A stretch of DNA of 64,000 nt from the NCBI GenBank assembly GCA_004194705.1, contig SADC01000861.1, forward strand, positions 243,857-307,856. Reading direction: 5' to 3'. This document shows, one piece after another, positions 36,901 through 48,146 of this stretch; the stretch's first letter is position 1; each line of letters begins with the position of its first letter. Below the pieces are notes generated by a model that saw only the letters and a list, made by a program, of their open reading frames with translations, made no database searches and was not told the DNA's origin. Origin of the DNA: Ditylenchus dipsaci. Taxonomy: Eukaryota > Nematoda > Chromadorea > Rhabditida > Anguinidae. A program made the position numbers and the translations under genes.

Positions 36901-37356
36901 CGACAACCCTACCTATAACATTGACAAACAGAATATCGAGAATCGGGACATAAAAATACCCGAAATGAGGGTATTTGGTATTCGAGGTATTTTTGCGTTT
37001 AAAATGTTTGTCGCTGTCCGCCAAAGTAACTCCAGCATCACTATATAGATGGACTGTGCTCTACAAGAGGGTTCTAACAGATCGTACAGGGTCAGCAATT
37101 CTCTTGTTAGTCCTGGCTTCAAAGACCCCTCGATCAATAAAGAAAACTTTTAAGTTTGTAGCTGTAAAATTTCTTTACCAGAACTTTACTACAACTTTAC
37201 TAAAACTTTAAAAAACATACTTTATAACCGAAATCTGGAAAAATATTGCAGGGGAATTAAGCAAACGTAAATAAGGCCTATTACAAAGTGCTCATCTCTA
37301 GTAAATTCCAGGCTCCACGGACCTTGGCTCATAGTACTGTTAAAGTTTGTATCCAT
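33975..37356 (-). CDS. Srt-family serpentine receptor, copy 1
   Basis: Nematode Srt-type chemoreceptor. Exons: 37221-37356 (start MDTNFNSTMSQGPWSLEF, TM1), 35245-35393 (MAHMGIFEVV, TM2), 35075-35200 (TM3, LALSRFDMLCHL), 34224-34435 (TM4-TM5) and 33975-34175 (TM6-TM7, ending ESAYNPFLYIFMS). Exon lengths match the copy at 44-48 kb almost exactly. Single-base differences shift the frame in exons 1, 2 and 5; in most cases the paralogue shows which base is missing or extra. The last exon ends at a GTAAGC donor, so the stop at 33971-33973 may be intronic and a cytoplasmic-tail exon may be unseen. Three repeats occupy intron 1, including a hAT MITE. Confidence 0.82.
35531..35884. mobile_element. MITE with CCATTGGCGAAAAGATA repeats
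   Basis: Inverted ends TTTTAAGGCGTGATCATTTT and ACGATTACGCCGCAAAATTT enclose degenerate direct repeats of the type TTTTGCCAATGGCATC. It lies in the first intron of the Srt receptor gene. Confidence 0.55.
35886..36200. repeat. pogo-type end plus foldback-family fragment
   Basis: ACAGTCAACCTTCGATTTAA at 35887 is a single pogo-type terminus. From 36040 the sequence carries the foldback core (ATTCCTGTTCAGCATGGTCA), one arm only. Confidence 0.45.
36696..36911. mobile_element. hAT-type MITE, perfect 8-bp target duplication
   Basis: TAGGGTTTTCGAG ... CTCGACAACCCTA with CCTATAAC duplicated at 36688-36695 and 36912-36919. The interior is a palindrome of TTCGAATTTCGAATT units. Confidence 0.85.
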
Positions 37357-39060
37357 AGATGTCTAAAATAATTTTCTGACGACCAAACTTAATATGACTA
37401 GCGAAAATTTTACTGAGACAAATAGCAAAACACCTGCTCCAAGTTACTGTTTTAATTTTAATAAGGTATTATTAAAACGGTTTCTGCCCACAAAACTTTA
37501 AAGCTGCAGGGTAAAATATTTCAGTAGAAATTTGATCTCGGAACACAGTATTTATGAAAATTTGTAGACATTACACCAATGGTGCAGGCCAAAGACCTAA
37601 AATTAAAAATCTAATTTAGAAGTAGTGATTATTTATTGTTCTAGCATTTAATAATTAATTATCACTTTAGACATAGACTATAAACAGATTTTTGGGTCTG
37701 ATGTTATAAAAGTCAAGAAAAATTTTGATAAAATAGCTATAATTGGTCCTATTGGTCTTAATATTGGTTCGCTACTGACAAATACTGTTTAAATTCGGAC
37801 GGCGTACCTTCATTTGTCTAAAAGTTTTGTAGCCACCGTCCGTCTGCCGTCTTTGTTTAAAAGAAAATCGGCCGACTGTCCGTTCATAGCATGGGGAAAT
37901 TGGAATATTTTCAAATCCGGTCATATTTGGTCATATTGGCTAGGGGAGATTTGGCCAAGGAGATTATGCCAAAACGAGATTTGCCAAAAGAAGATCTGGC
38001 CAACCGAGATTTGGCAAAACGATTTTTGGCAAGCCGATATTTGTCGGTACGTGACATTTCGATGCCGCGCCCATTTGATGCCGGGGCATTTCGATGCCGG
38101 TCGTTTCGATGCTGGGACCTTTCGATGCCGGACATACCCACTTAAGTATCGCACTGTAGGATGGGAAAAACCTCAAATTTGGTCATATCAAACCAAGTTC
38201 CTGCACACTTCCACGTAAGATATCATGGTTCGTCTTAAATTTAGCAACACTTCATATTTCAGGCCATTTAGGCGGATTTCCACCTGTCGCGAGAAGTGCC
38301 CGCACTAGCTTTCAGCGTTCGGCTAGGTAAGGTTTAGTAGTTTCTGTGATAGGGTGGCCGGCCGCCCTATTACTTTTTTGTGCAGAATGATTTGGTGCGG
38401 CATCGAAATGTCCCGGCATCGAAATGGCGTGTCCGGATATTTGTCGCTAAACAAAGTAGCTTAGCATATTTTGAGCGTAGTTTAGCAGCAAGGATCTAGA
38501 AAAAATGCTTTGGGCGATTTTGAACTGAGGTACTCATGCCTTCGATTGCTCGGTTAAGCTTGTCAAACATTGTTTTGTCAAATCTCGTTTTTTAATTTTA
38601 TCCGACTTTGACGTTTTCGTCAAAGTTTATAAAAAAAGTCATAAGAAATTGTGACTAAATGGCCTAGAATTACAAAGTGATACACCTAAGTGATACATCA
38701 TAAAGTGATACTTAGTAATACCGCTACACACACTGCACACAAAGGCTACACACACAATCAATGCCTGTGTGCAAAATTTGCAATTGTAGCTTCCGCTGAA
38801 GTCGCGATCGCATATCTTTATCCGCATTTGTCGGGCCGCTAACGTCGTTCCGCAATCGTCGGACCAACAATGTTGCGTCCGTCGGTATCGTTCCGCAGTT
38901 GTCATTTTGCGAAATTCGGACCGCTAATGTCGGTCCGCAAAATATCAAGTCCGCCAATGTCCTTCCGCAAATTGAGAACCGCAAATGTGGCCACGCCGCT
39001 CTTCTAAGTTATCGCTTCTTCTTAGTTATCGGATCTACTCGTTTTTTTGTCTTGACGCGA
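37357..39060. other. intergenic with degenerate tandem-repeat blocks
   Basis: 37920-38130 holds AGATTTGGCCAA and CATTTCGATGCCGG repeats, with inverse copies near 38400-38430. 38780-38995 holds repeats of CCGCTAATGTCGGTCCGCAA. Both look like arms of MITEs. No exon was recognised. The Srt copy-1 promoter should be near 37360. Confidence 0.45.
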
Positions 39061-39072
39061 TTATTTAGTATT

Positions 39073-40664
39073 TGATCTAGAGCACGTTTACTGAATGAAG
39101 TTTTCGATGTGGAAGAAGAAATTCTGCGGGACGAAGAAATGATAGAAGCGGTCATGCCACTCAAGCCATTGACTACTTTTGCTTGCGGTTTCTGATGAAA
39201 TATCCTAGAGGGTTTAGTTCATCTACGAAAAGAAGGATGCAAGGTCTTTGGGTGCGTTTAGGACTAAAGAAAGTCATTCTGATTGAAGAACAGGAGGATC
39301 CGCTACGAGAAGAAACGTTGCACAAGTTCCAGTGGTCCAACAACAATTTGAGCAGCAGATGGAAGATGAGGAAGAAGAGGAAGATAGAGAAGAATCACTC
39401 AGGAAATCGCCTTGGCTACAGCGAAATCGTTGTATAGATGCTTATTTAGGCGATTGGAAGACAAATCCTGTTACTCAACAACTAGCTCGGGTAAGCTATT
39501 CAACTTGTTTTTAGATTAAGGATTTAAACCATTTTGTAGTGCTACTACTTCTGGAAGAACTATGACTATGAGGAAGATTTCATGTTGGATACGATTGTAG
39601 CCGTTATGAAGAAGTGCGGTATAGACGAGCCGGTGAATAGGACAACTGTTTTGAGCTTCCCGCAAGACCAATATACGATTGACCGCTTCAGTGAGGAAAT
39701 AGTTTCAGTTTGAAACAAAGGATGAGGAAATGGAGCGAGATGTGGATCAGCCAGTAATCATAGGTCAATTTGAAGAACAAGATGAAGAACGAGTGATTGA
39801 GAGGCAATTCTAGGAACAAGATGAAGAAGATGAAGAAGAACAAGATGAAGTAGGAACAAGATGAACACGATGAAGATCAGTAATGTCTCAATTTAACGAC
39901 CCTTTTATGTAACGGCCCCCTAGGGATCGAATAAAACAAAAATCGGCCGGCCGTTACATTAAAGAAAATATAGTATTTATAAGTCAGGGCTGCCAGCTCG
40001 AAATTGAAATCTTTTAATATACAGTCAAACCTCTATATAGCATCCCACAAGGGACCGGCCCTGCCCGGATGCAATGTAGAGGTGGACGCAATATAGAGGG
40101 TCGATTATAGGTAATTTCTTTGCAGGCCAACCAAACCAAAAAAAAGCGGATGCAATAAAGAGGTGGATGCAATGTAGAGGGTTGCTATATAGAGGTTTGA
40201 CTGTAGTACATTTCACAAAAAAATACATTTAAGTCATTTTTTGTCAAAAATGCCCTTTTATCCAGTGCTTACTGGGTTTTTAGCCTCAAAAATAAAGATT
40301 TTCACGTAAAGTTCAAAACTTTAAAGAATTTGGTGCCAAATAAACATATATACAGATGGCAGCCTTGATAAAAAATAATTTAATAATTTGTTTTGTGTTC
40401 AGATTTAATTGACAAAAGAGGAGCGTGGGATGTTGAAGGCCGGCCACAGAATAACGACTACATATTGGACTTGGAGAATGAGGAGTACGTCATGAAATCA
40501 AAAATGTGTTCGATCCACCATTAGAAACTGTTTCCATTGAAGATGCTCTGCAATGGATGGGATCAGCATATCAGTTGATCTTGACTACTCTTGACGAAAC
40601 AAACGTCAACAAATTGGACTGGAAACTAACAGCTTCTACATTAAGAGATAATCATTATTCTTAA
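39073..40664 (+). CDS. uncharacterised acidic protein; paralogue of the 3.3-4.1 kb gene
   Basis: Plus-strand gene between the two Srt receptors. The last exon, 40403-40664, reads NLIDKRGAWDVEGRPQNN (the N spans the splice junction), then ILDLENEEYV. After one missing base it continues HEIKNVFDPPLETVS ... KLDWKL to the stop. This aligns with the C-terminus of the 3.3-4.1 kb gene (RPENEQFVLELRNKEY ... EALDWHN), with an intron at the same place before NLID; the second intron of that gene is absent here. Upstream plus-strand exon-like segments are 39073-39195 (VFDVEEEILRDEEMIEAV), 39305-39490 (EDEEEEEDREESLRKSPW through NPVTQQLAR, GT donor) and 39540-39879 (YYFWKNYDYEEDFMLDTI, then Glu/Asp-rich repeats). 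Several frame breaks make the upstream model tentative. No domain recognised. Confidence 0.45.
39984..40375. mobile_element. MITE with nested pogo-type MITE
   Basis: Outer ends CAGGGCTGCCAGCTCGAAAT and AGATGGCAGCC are imperfectly inverted. A related copy lies at 51446-51648. Inside, 40020-40205 is a pogo-type MITE: ACAGTCAAACCTCTATATAG to CTATATAGAGGTTTGACTGT. The pair sits in the last intron of the unknown gene. Confidence 0.65.
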
Positions 40665-40757
40665 TGAACTTATTCATGTATTTGTGTGTCTCACATATCA
40701 TTAATCAAATATCAGAAATATCACTACATTAATAATAAAGTGCTTCACTGTTCCCAC

Positions 40758-41834
40758 TAGAGATGACGACAATGCAATATATTGCATTGCAATATTGCAT
40801 TGCATTGCAACTTTTCGGGCAAAATACATTGCATTGCAGTATTGCACTTTGGATTTTGAAAATATTGCATATTGCATTGCAAATCGTAAAATATATTGCA
40901 TTGCAAAAATATTGCAATGGTCAAATTTCCCGAAAGGAAAATAATTGACCATTTCTAGACTGTTAAAATTATTTTTTGATATTTTTAGTTTTTTGTCTGT
41001 TATTTCTTTCTTGCTCTCATAATCTTTTCAGTGTTTTCTTTTTTTTCAGAATGAGCCTGCTCTGGAAACTTTTGCTCGAGGGTGAAAAAGCCGCTCGATT
41101 TCTCTTCACAAAGCTGTCGCAAACTGAAGCCAAGTGCAATGCGTGTGAGCAGCAAATAAAACTGAACAATAGGGGAAAAAGCAATCTGTGTGCATTCTGT
41201 CTGCCCCAGCCACAAGTCAGCCAAGTGAACAGCTATTTTCCGTGGCGAGGGATGTCTATGACTACAGAAGATCTACCGTATTTTTTCTAATAAGCGCCCC
41301 GGGGAGCTTATTTTTAATCCTTGAGAAATCGGGAAATTTAAAATTTGATTTCGAGATTTTTGGGTGCTCAACCAAAATCTAAAAATTGGAATCGGTAGAG
41401 CTCGTAGGAGTTAAGAAAAAGTGTCAAACAGTTTTGCAAAATATTGCTTCTACACTGAGATCCAGACCCTCAAAGTTGAGGGGGGGGCGCTTATTAAAGC
41501 GGGGGCGCTTATTAGAGGAAATACGGTAACCTGAATCCAGAAACAGCCGAACAACTGATATTTTTGAACAAGAATCTCCCAGTGTTGAAATATACATATG
41601 AATTAATCTCTATTGATGTTATTTTTGCTAAATACATGTTTGAAAATGTAAATTTTGGTCAACTTTTATTAAATTTTGCAATATATTGCACAGTATATTG
41701 CAATCCGAATATTTTGCAATTTACTGCGCAATATATTGCAACACAGCTTTTGTAAACATTGCATATTGCATTGCAAACGGAAAAGCCAAAAATATTGCAT
41801 TGCAACATTGCAAAAGGGCAAATCGTCATCACTA
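40758..41834 (+). mobile_element. hAT deletion derivative with BED finger and dimerisation tail
   Basis: TAGAGATGACGAC ... CGTCATCACTA termini, flanked by a perfect 8-bp duplication GTTCCCAC (40750-40757 and 41835-41842). Subterminal arrays of ATTGCATTGCAATATTGC occur in both arms. The plus strand encodes a BED-type zinc finger near 41080-41210 (FLFTKLSQTEAKCNACEQQI), whose His pair is reachable only after a one-base shift. From 41530 it encodes the hAT C-terminal signature NPETAEQLIFLNKNLP. The RNase-H core is missing. A second MITE is inserted between these two parts. Confidence 0.85.
41274..41528. mobile_element. pogo-type MITE nested in the hAT element
   Basis: TACCGTATTTTTTCTAATAA on the left, TTATTAGAGGAAATACGGTA on the right, TA-flanked. 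Non-coding. Confidence 0.8.
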
Positions 41835-41942
41835 GTTCCCACTCATGGTCCTCTACTTTTCTGGAAGATCTTGAGTCTTAAGTGTAGATCGGGAGAAGAT
41901 TGAAAAGTTTGGTCTGAAAACATATTACAAATTCACTGATTT

Positions 41943-42170
41943 TTTTAAAATTTCCTCTATATTATTTAAAAAAGTCTGATAAAGTTGTAATTTTGGTATT
42001 TGTCCCTCTACGAAACACTCATCGGTAAACAAGTTTGATATCGCAGTGATACTGCGATGTAGGAATCGATCTTCAAGCAGATCATGGACAGCTGAATTGG
42101 AAATTCTCTCAATGAACTGACGCAGTGAGCTACTGCTAGAGTTGTTTACTTTTTCGAAGTTGACAGACAC
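41943..42170 (-). CDS. possible exon, unknown protein
   Basis: Minus-strand frame with SSSSSLRQFIERISNSAVHD, LLEDRFLHRSITAISNLF, TDECFVEGQIPKLQLYQT and a stop near 41943. Composition and helix-forming pattern look protein-like, with no repeat character. No acceptor AG immediately precedes it, no family is recognised, and it could be an isolated exon or a gene fragment. It is not an obvious tail for the Srt copy at 44.3 kb. Confidence 0.3.
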
Positions 42171-42189
42171 ATGTATATTTATTACAAAG

Positions 42190-44090
42190 CATATTGAATT
42201 CCGTATCTAATCAGCAAAAAAATATCCAAAAAATATAGTCATTATTTTATGAAAAATTCGTAAAAATTGCCCTGCTTCATGAGAAATAACTTCCCGAAAA
42301 GACGCAATTTTTTGATTTTTAGGGCACTTTTTAGTTCCCCCATACTCGGATTTTTCAAAAAGTGACCTAAAATCACCCCCAAACTCATTTTTTCTGCACA
42401 ACATCTATGAAAGCATGTTTAAACACTTTCTGAATAAAAAAAGTTGAATTTTATCAAAAAAATTGTCACCTACCCCTTGGGGACAGATGGTCTGTTTAGG
42501 GTATTTTGACCAAATTTTGATTATTTTAAGCAAAATCTAGGTAAAAAAGCTAGATAAACAGGTTTTCACTTTCTGGAGCCTACCGCATAAATAAACTCTG
42601 GTATGCATATATTTTATATCATCCAGCGTCATTTTGAGTTATTTGTATCTCAGGTGTCTGTGCGCATCTCAACCCCAAGCAACCAACTTTTTTGAAAGAA
42701 TTTCATTTTTGTTATTTAGAAGCTGTTTAGAAATGCTTCTCTTATCTTGTTGTGCAGAAAAAATAAGTTTGAGGGGTGATTTTGGGCCACTTTTCAAAAT
42801 ATCCGAGTATGGGGGGGGAACCAAAAAAGTACCATTTTTAGGGCTTAGGCTTGTTAGAGCTTGATTGTCGAACTCAGATAGTATTTTGGCTATATATGTG
42901 TTCGAGGCTACACCCAAAAATATGCCTTGGTTCACCCTTGATTTTTTTCGAAAAAAATATTAGCAAAATTATAGCCTTAGACTTTGATCTTTTTAAGTAA
43001 AAAATATTTCGGTGTGAAATGTCAAAAAAAAATTGCCTTGGTCCCTCAGGCTGATATAGGTTTAGGCAAGGGTGACGAACTCAAACATGTTTCCTTTTTT
43101 CGTTAGGCTTCAAAAATTTGAGTCTGTCTTAAGTACGAGTCTGCCTGAGCCTTATGCCTAAAAAATAACAATAACATAAATTTGTGTCGAAAAAAACAAC
43201 AGGGGGACCAAGGCATATTTTTTGGGTGTACTATAGATCACATATAGTAGTACATATTATTGTTCCTGGCTTGTGTTCAGGCTAATGTCTAGTGTTATCT
43301 ACTCTTAAGCTTTTTTGGTGATTGTTTCGTCGGAAAAAAGTTAGTTCCAATCCCTGATCGCTTCTGCTGCAGTGTGCATTTTTACGAATGACGGATGATT
43401 TTCGATAATAATTTTATTGCTTGTAGACTGGTAAACATTTTTAACAAACAAAAATCACAAAAGTCAACTTTTGTTGAGAACAAACTCGCTGATTCGAACT
43501 AAAATGAATTATTCATTTACAAGACTAACATTCGAAAAACTAAAATTCATATTTAAAAAAACTTTGAAAATAAATAAAATATTTTTAATTTTATACAATT
43601 TTTCTAGGCTTTATGACTGGAGAAGTAGGCATTTGCAGAATTGTCATCCGAAGAAAGCTGTAACGCAAAACATTTGGGTACTTCTTTAGTCCCCCCCATC
43701 CTCGGAATTTTTGAAAAGTGACCCAAAATCACCCGCGAACTGATTTTTTTGCACAACAAGATACGAGAAGCATTTCTAAACACTTTCTGAATAAGAAATT
43801 TTTTTTAAAATTCGCCACCCACTCCTTGGGGGTGATCGTCTTTTCGGGTATTTTAGGGTCATTTTGGGTGATTTATCACATTTTTCTTGCTGGAGCTGGG
43901 CAAAAAGACTCTCTAAATGCATTTTCGATCAAGAATATTGCTCGGAATTATGTCTAAGGTTATGTCTAAGGTGTAGCAAGCCCCCTGCGCCCCCTTCGGG
44001 GCGTTGATGGGGCTTGGTTGCTTGGGGTTAAGGGCGATTTTGGGTCACTTTTCAAAAATCCGAGTATGGGGGAACTAAAGAAGTGCCAAC
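42190..44090. repeat. two related inverted-repeat segments (AGTTCCCCCATACTCGG)
   Basis: About 75 bp at 42330-42403 recurs inverted at 42752-42822, and a relative forms a second pair at 43690-43760 and 44028-44082. They share CATACTCGGATTTTTCAAAA and CACTTTT. Between the pairs lie two CCAAGGC Merlin-type motifs (42922, 43195). No exon seen. Confidence 0.55.
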
Positions 44091-44297
44091 ATTTGATTAG
44101 CAAGACTAGCTTAATGGTTGAATGTCTGTTTCATACTGACAGTGCTTAAATTTTGGTTGAAATTAACAGTTGATCTTGGGCCTGTACGATTAAACTTGAT
44201 GTGAGGCAGGATTGTTAGTCGTAGTTTTCTAAAAAACATAAGTTAAACTTTGGCCGTTAAACGAGGTTTTGACTCTAATCACTTGCTTATTACTCAC

Positions 44298-47200
44298 TTG
44301 CTCATAAACATATACAAAAATGGATTATAGCCTGCTTCTAGCACAGACAAAGACAATAGAAAAGCTACAGCGAGACTATTCGTTGGCTTATAGTACCAAT
44401 AAGCAACAGTAACTATGGCTTTAAACGAGCACACCACCATCGATTGAAACAATAAGCGTTTCTCATGAGACGAAAAAACGATTTTTCGGCAAGTTTTTTT
44501 TCTAAAAAACTAGGCAAATTGTTTTTTATGTGAAATAGTTATAACGAAACTCTTTTGTAAAGCAAAAAGCACATGCACCATAGAGTAGGGCATACAATCC
44601 AACTATACATAATTTGCAGATAGTCTCTATTTGTAGGATTAAAATATGAGTAGGTGACATTTGAAAGTCCAGTTTAGTCATATCTGTGATTATGGAATTG
44701 CCAGGAAGGGTGTGAAGCGCCAATTCGAAAGCTCCAAAGCAATAAACTGCTATCACCAATACCTGTAAGTAAAAATTATAAGACAGCTTTTAAGGATTAC
44801 ACATTCAAGGAGAAAAACGGCCTTATCCTTATTACCGGCTTATTTTCGCTCTGGTCACCCTGTTGTTTTTTTTTTGAATTTTTAAACTTAAGATTAGGCA
44901 ACGGTAGGCCAGCGTATGTTAGGATGGACTCAAATATATCTTGAACTCATTTTTATTGTTTTTAACTGACTTTCGGGTGGGGTCTGAAGCTTCTTTTTGT
45001 CCGGGTGAATATTTTTTTTAAATGACTCAGAATTAGGGTTGGCGGGTACCCGAAGTTTTCGGGTACCCGAACCGAGGAACCGAACCAGAACCGAAATTTT
45101 CGGGTACCCGAACCGAACCGATATCCGAAACCCGAAAAAAACCGGGTTTCGGTTCCAATTACCCCAAAACGGGTACCCGAACCGCCAACCCTACTCAGAA
45201 TGACTAGCCACTCATTACGACTCAGAATGAGACCCACCGAACTAACTGTAGATTTTATTGAGTGATATATAATAAATTCTACAGTTAATTCGGTGGTTAT
45301 CATTCTTAAGTGGTTATCATTTACGGTGGTTATCATTTACCTTGCGACAGACCACCCTCCCCAAACATAAATAAAAAAGTTTGTTTGGCCCTATCTTACA
45401 TGAGGTACTGGTTTTCGAAATTGGCCCTCTGCTGTTTTTTAGAAATTTTGACGAAATAAAACTGTGGAATTCTTTATACAATACTTTAGAAATTCTGAAG
45501 TTAATTCGTTGGGTCTCATTCTGAGTCAATAGAAGTGGGTGATCATTCTGAGTCATTTTGAAAACAATAATTAACGGGACAAAAACACACTGCCTGTATG
45601 ATTTTCGGTCTATGAGCTCTAAAATTAAACATCTCGCTTACCATATAAAGTGTTTTATTAGTGTGTACCGACATCAAGTTGTAAAGCATATCAAATCTGC
45701 TCAGCGCTAGCAAGAATGCCATAAGAATAGTGCTGTTATATGCAGCATACGAAACGGTGCCCATAAACTACAAAAAATAAATAATAAAAGTTAGTATTTG
45801 TAATGAAACCTGATTTAGAATAGGAAAAAGTTTCAAGTAGGTAACCATTTTAAAGCCGCGAATCAAAAAGTGAAACAGTAGCACCAGTTCGAAAATTCCA
45901 TGTGCGCCATGATACGGTACGTATCATGCTCTTTGAAATCTGGGACGCACAGAAAAGTCTAAAAAATTTATTGTTTTGGCAAATAATATAATATAAAGTA
46001 GCAAATCTACTATCGATATAGTGTAGGTGCAAATAGTTTGTTTCCACCCGGGTTCCGACACTTTTTTTACCTCTAATTTTGAAAACTTTTACCAAATCAT
46101 GAATTAAAATTAGCTGTACAAAAATTTCGCCACGGAAGAGATGTGCCACATCCTGCCCGCGTGCGATATTGGCTGCCCTTGAAGAACTTCCTTCTAACAA
46201 GGAAGCTCTTTTGTTGCAAAATACAGGGAGCTCACTTGTTAGAGCGGCAGAGACAAAAGTGGTTTTTGCTCGGCTAAATTGGCAAACTCAAGTTGAAATC
46301 GGCAAGATTGTGGCTAGGTGGGTAGAGACCGAATCCGGACGAAATTGAACCATGTACTACTGATACTTCGATGAATTTTTTTGTAGAGCGTGCACAGAGT
46401 TTGTCATCTTGTGCTCTTTCACAGCACGAAAGACGAATCTCAAGCGTGTCCAACTGAGAATGAAAAATTCGCGTGAAAAAAAGATTGCCTTTACTGAGGC
46501 TGAACTCCATTGTGGCTGATTTTAATAGTTATTTGGGTCACATATTGGATATATTGACCCTACTATAGCATACACCCCCCCCGTCCTCTCTTATTTTAAA
46601 TCGTGTTTTAACCACTTTTAAGTAATTTTAATGCACAGGGGGCTTGGTTGGGGTCAGGATTTATTTAAGCGCCGGCTGACCGGCGAAGCGCCGGCGCTTA
46701 AATTTTCGCCGGCGGAGCGCCAACCAAGCACCGGCGCCGTAAGCGCCAGGGCTTTGAAGGCGCTTGATTTTTTGATTTTTTAAAGACTTGATTTTTTTTT
46801 CAAGCGTCGGCGTTTCACCGGCGCTTGAACAATCCTAGTTGGGTTGAGATGCGCACACCCACATACCTTAGACATAATAATTCCGAGCAAGTGATTCTGG
46901 CTGCATAAAATATGTATGCATACCAAGGTTTCTTAATGCGGTAGGCCCCAGTTAACAAAACCATGTTCAAATTCCATCTTTTTACGGTCTCTAGGTACCC
47001 TTTTGGGGTAATTTACCTTAGTCCTCCAAGGCAAAAAGTCGAATTTCAGTCAAACATTTTTTTTGCAAAATCGACTTTTTGGACGTGAAATTCTCGAAAC
47101 ATCTTTTTATTAAATCAAAAATATCTTTTTAGTGAAAAACACGATTTTGAAAAAAAATTGTTGTGCGCGTGGGTCATTTGCTAGTACAGTCGAACGTGGA

Positions 47201-48146
47201 TATAAAACCAAAGCTGGCTTCATATCGTAGATGGCCTTATATGAGAAGTGTATGAGAAGTGATGTTTGTGAAGTGTATTTCCGCATCCTTGAACACTTTT
47301 TTTTCGTTCAGCATCAGAGCCTCGCGCTTTTTTTGTGATTGACATGAAGCATTTGAAATCAACAGTCTTGTAAATCCAAAAATTTCATCGCCGCCGGCCA
47401 TTTTTTCCGCCGCTTCCGCCAGCGCCGAGCGCCGGCTCCATTTTCTTCGCCGGCTCCATTGTACATTCCGTGGCCACTTTTTGCCTTGGTCTTCTTGTTG
47501 TTTAAGGTGGCTTTGTGACACTGCTTTAGGTGATCAGAATGATTTAAGTGATCAAGGTCATCACAGTAACCATAATTTTCTTAATCACCTTGAAACAACA
47601 GGGGGACCAAGTCAAAAACTGTAAAACAAACAACAGCAGACCAAGGCAAAAGGTGGCCCGGATTGTACAAGAGAGTTGAAAATGTGAGGGCGAAAACAGT
47701 GACGTGTGCACATTTTGTATCAAACTAAATTTTTTACGAAATTATATGCAAATCTAAAATTGGTACTTAAAAAAAGCACTGGCCTTATATCGAGGGTAAT
47801 TTTATTGTTTGGGAACTTTTTTGGTTGGCTTAATGTCGGAGGTGAACTTGGCTGGTTTCTTTGCTGGCCAGCCAGTTTATTTAAAAGTGCTCTTATATTG
47901 GGATAGTCTTTTATCCAAGTTCGACTGTATATATTGAACCTGACGATGTATTATTTTTTTGTAAAGTGCAAAGACTCGAAATATCTTGAAACTCCAAATA
48001 AAACAAACCTTTATAACCGAAATCTGGAAAAATATTACGGGTGGGATGAAGCAAACAAAAATAATGCCGATAATTAAGTGCTCGTCTCTAGTAAATTCCA
48101 AGCTCCACGGACTGGCCCTATTAGTTCCATTGAAATTCGCCTCCAT
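44298..48146 (-). CDS. Srt-family serpentine receptor, copy 2
   Basis: Tandem paralogue of the receptor at 34-37 kb. Exons: 48009-48146 (start MEANFNGTNRASPWSLEF, TM1), 45810-45958 (MAHMGIFELVLLFHFLIRGF once one missing G is allowed), 45642-45767 (TM3, LALSRFDMLYNL), 44551-44762 (TM4-TM5), 44298-44501 (TM6-TM7, ending EAGYNPFLYMFMS). Exon lengths of 149, 126 and 212 nt are identical to copy 1. The last exon runs into GTGAGT, a consensus donor, so the in-frame TGA just beyond may be intronic. Only one frame break is evident. Intron 1 carries a 0.74-kb pogo-type element and a GC-rich block. Confidence 0.85.
45034..45193. mobile_element. hAT-type MITE, perfect 8-bp target duplication
   Basis: TAGGGTTGGCGGGTACCCGA ... 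GCCAACCCTA with CTCAGAAT duplicated at 45026-45033 and 45194-45201. The interior repeats CGGGTACCCGAACCG. It lies in intron 3 of Srt copy 2. Confidence 0.88.
46630..46835. repeat. GC-rich GCGCCGGCG repeat
   Basis: Overlapping palindromes of GCCGGCG / CGCCGGC within an AT-rich intron, next to the dispersed GGGGGCTTGGTTGGGGT motif. A smaller relative is at 47390-47455. Confidence 0.55.
47185..47929. mobile_element. pogo-type element in Srt copy 2 intron 1
   Basis: TACAGTCGAACGTGGATATA on the left and TATCCAAGTTCGACTGTA on the right. The interior includes two Merlin-type GACCAAG motifs and a GCCGGC-rich patch. No transposase recognised. Confidence 0.65.

Noticed and set aside
37814..38218. 134-codon plus-strand frame and several overlapping minus-strand frames
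   Set aside because: Repetitive phrases (GDLAKE, FRCR) from degenerate DNA word repeats.
40701..40952. Frames rich in NAMQYC/ALQYC
   Set aside because: Subterminal ATTGCATTGCAATATTGC array of the hAT element.
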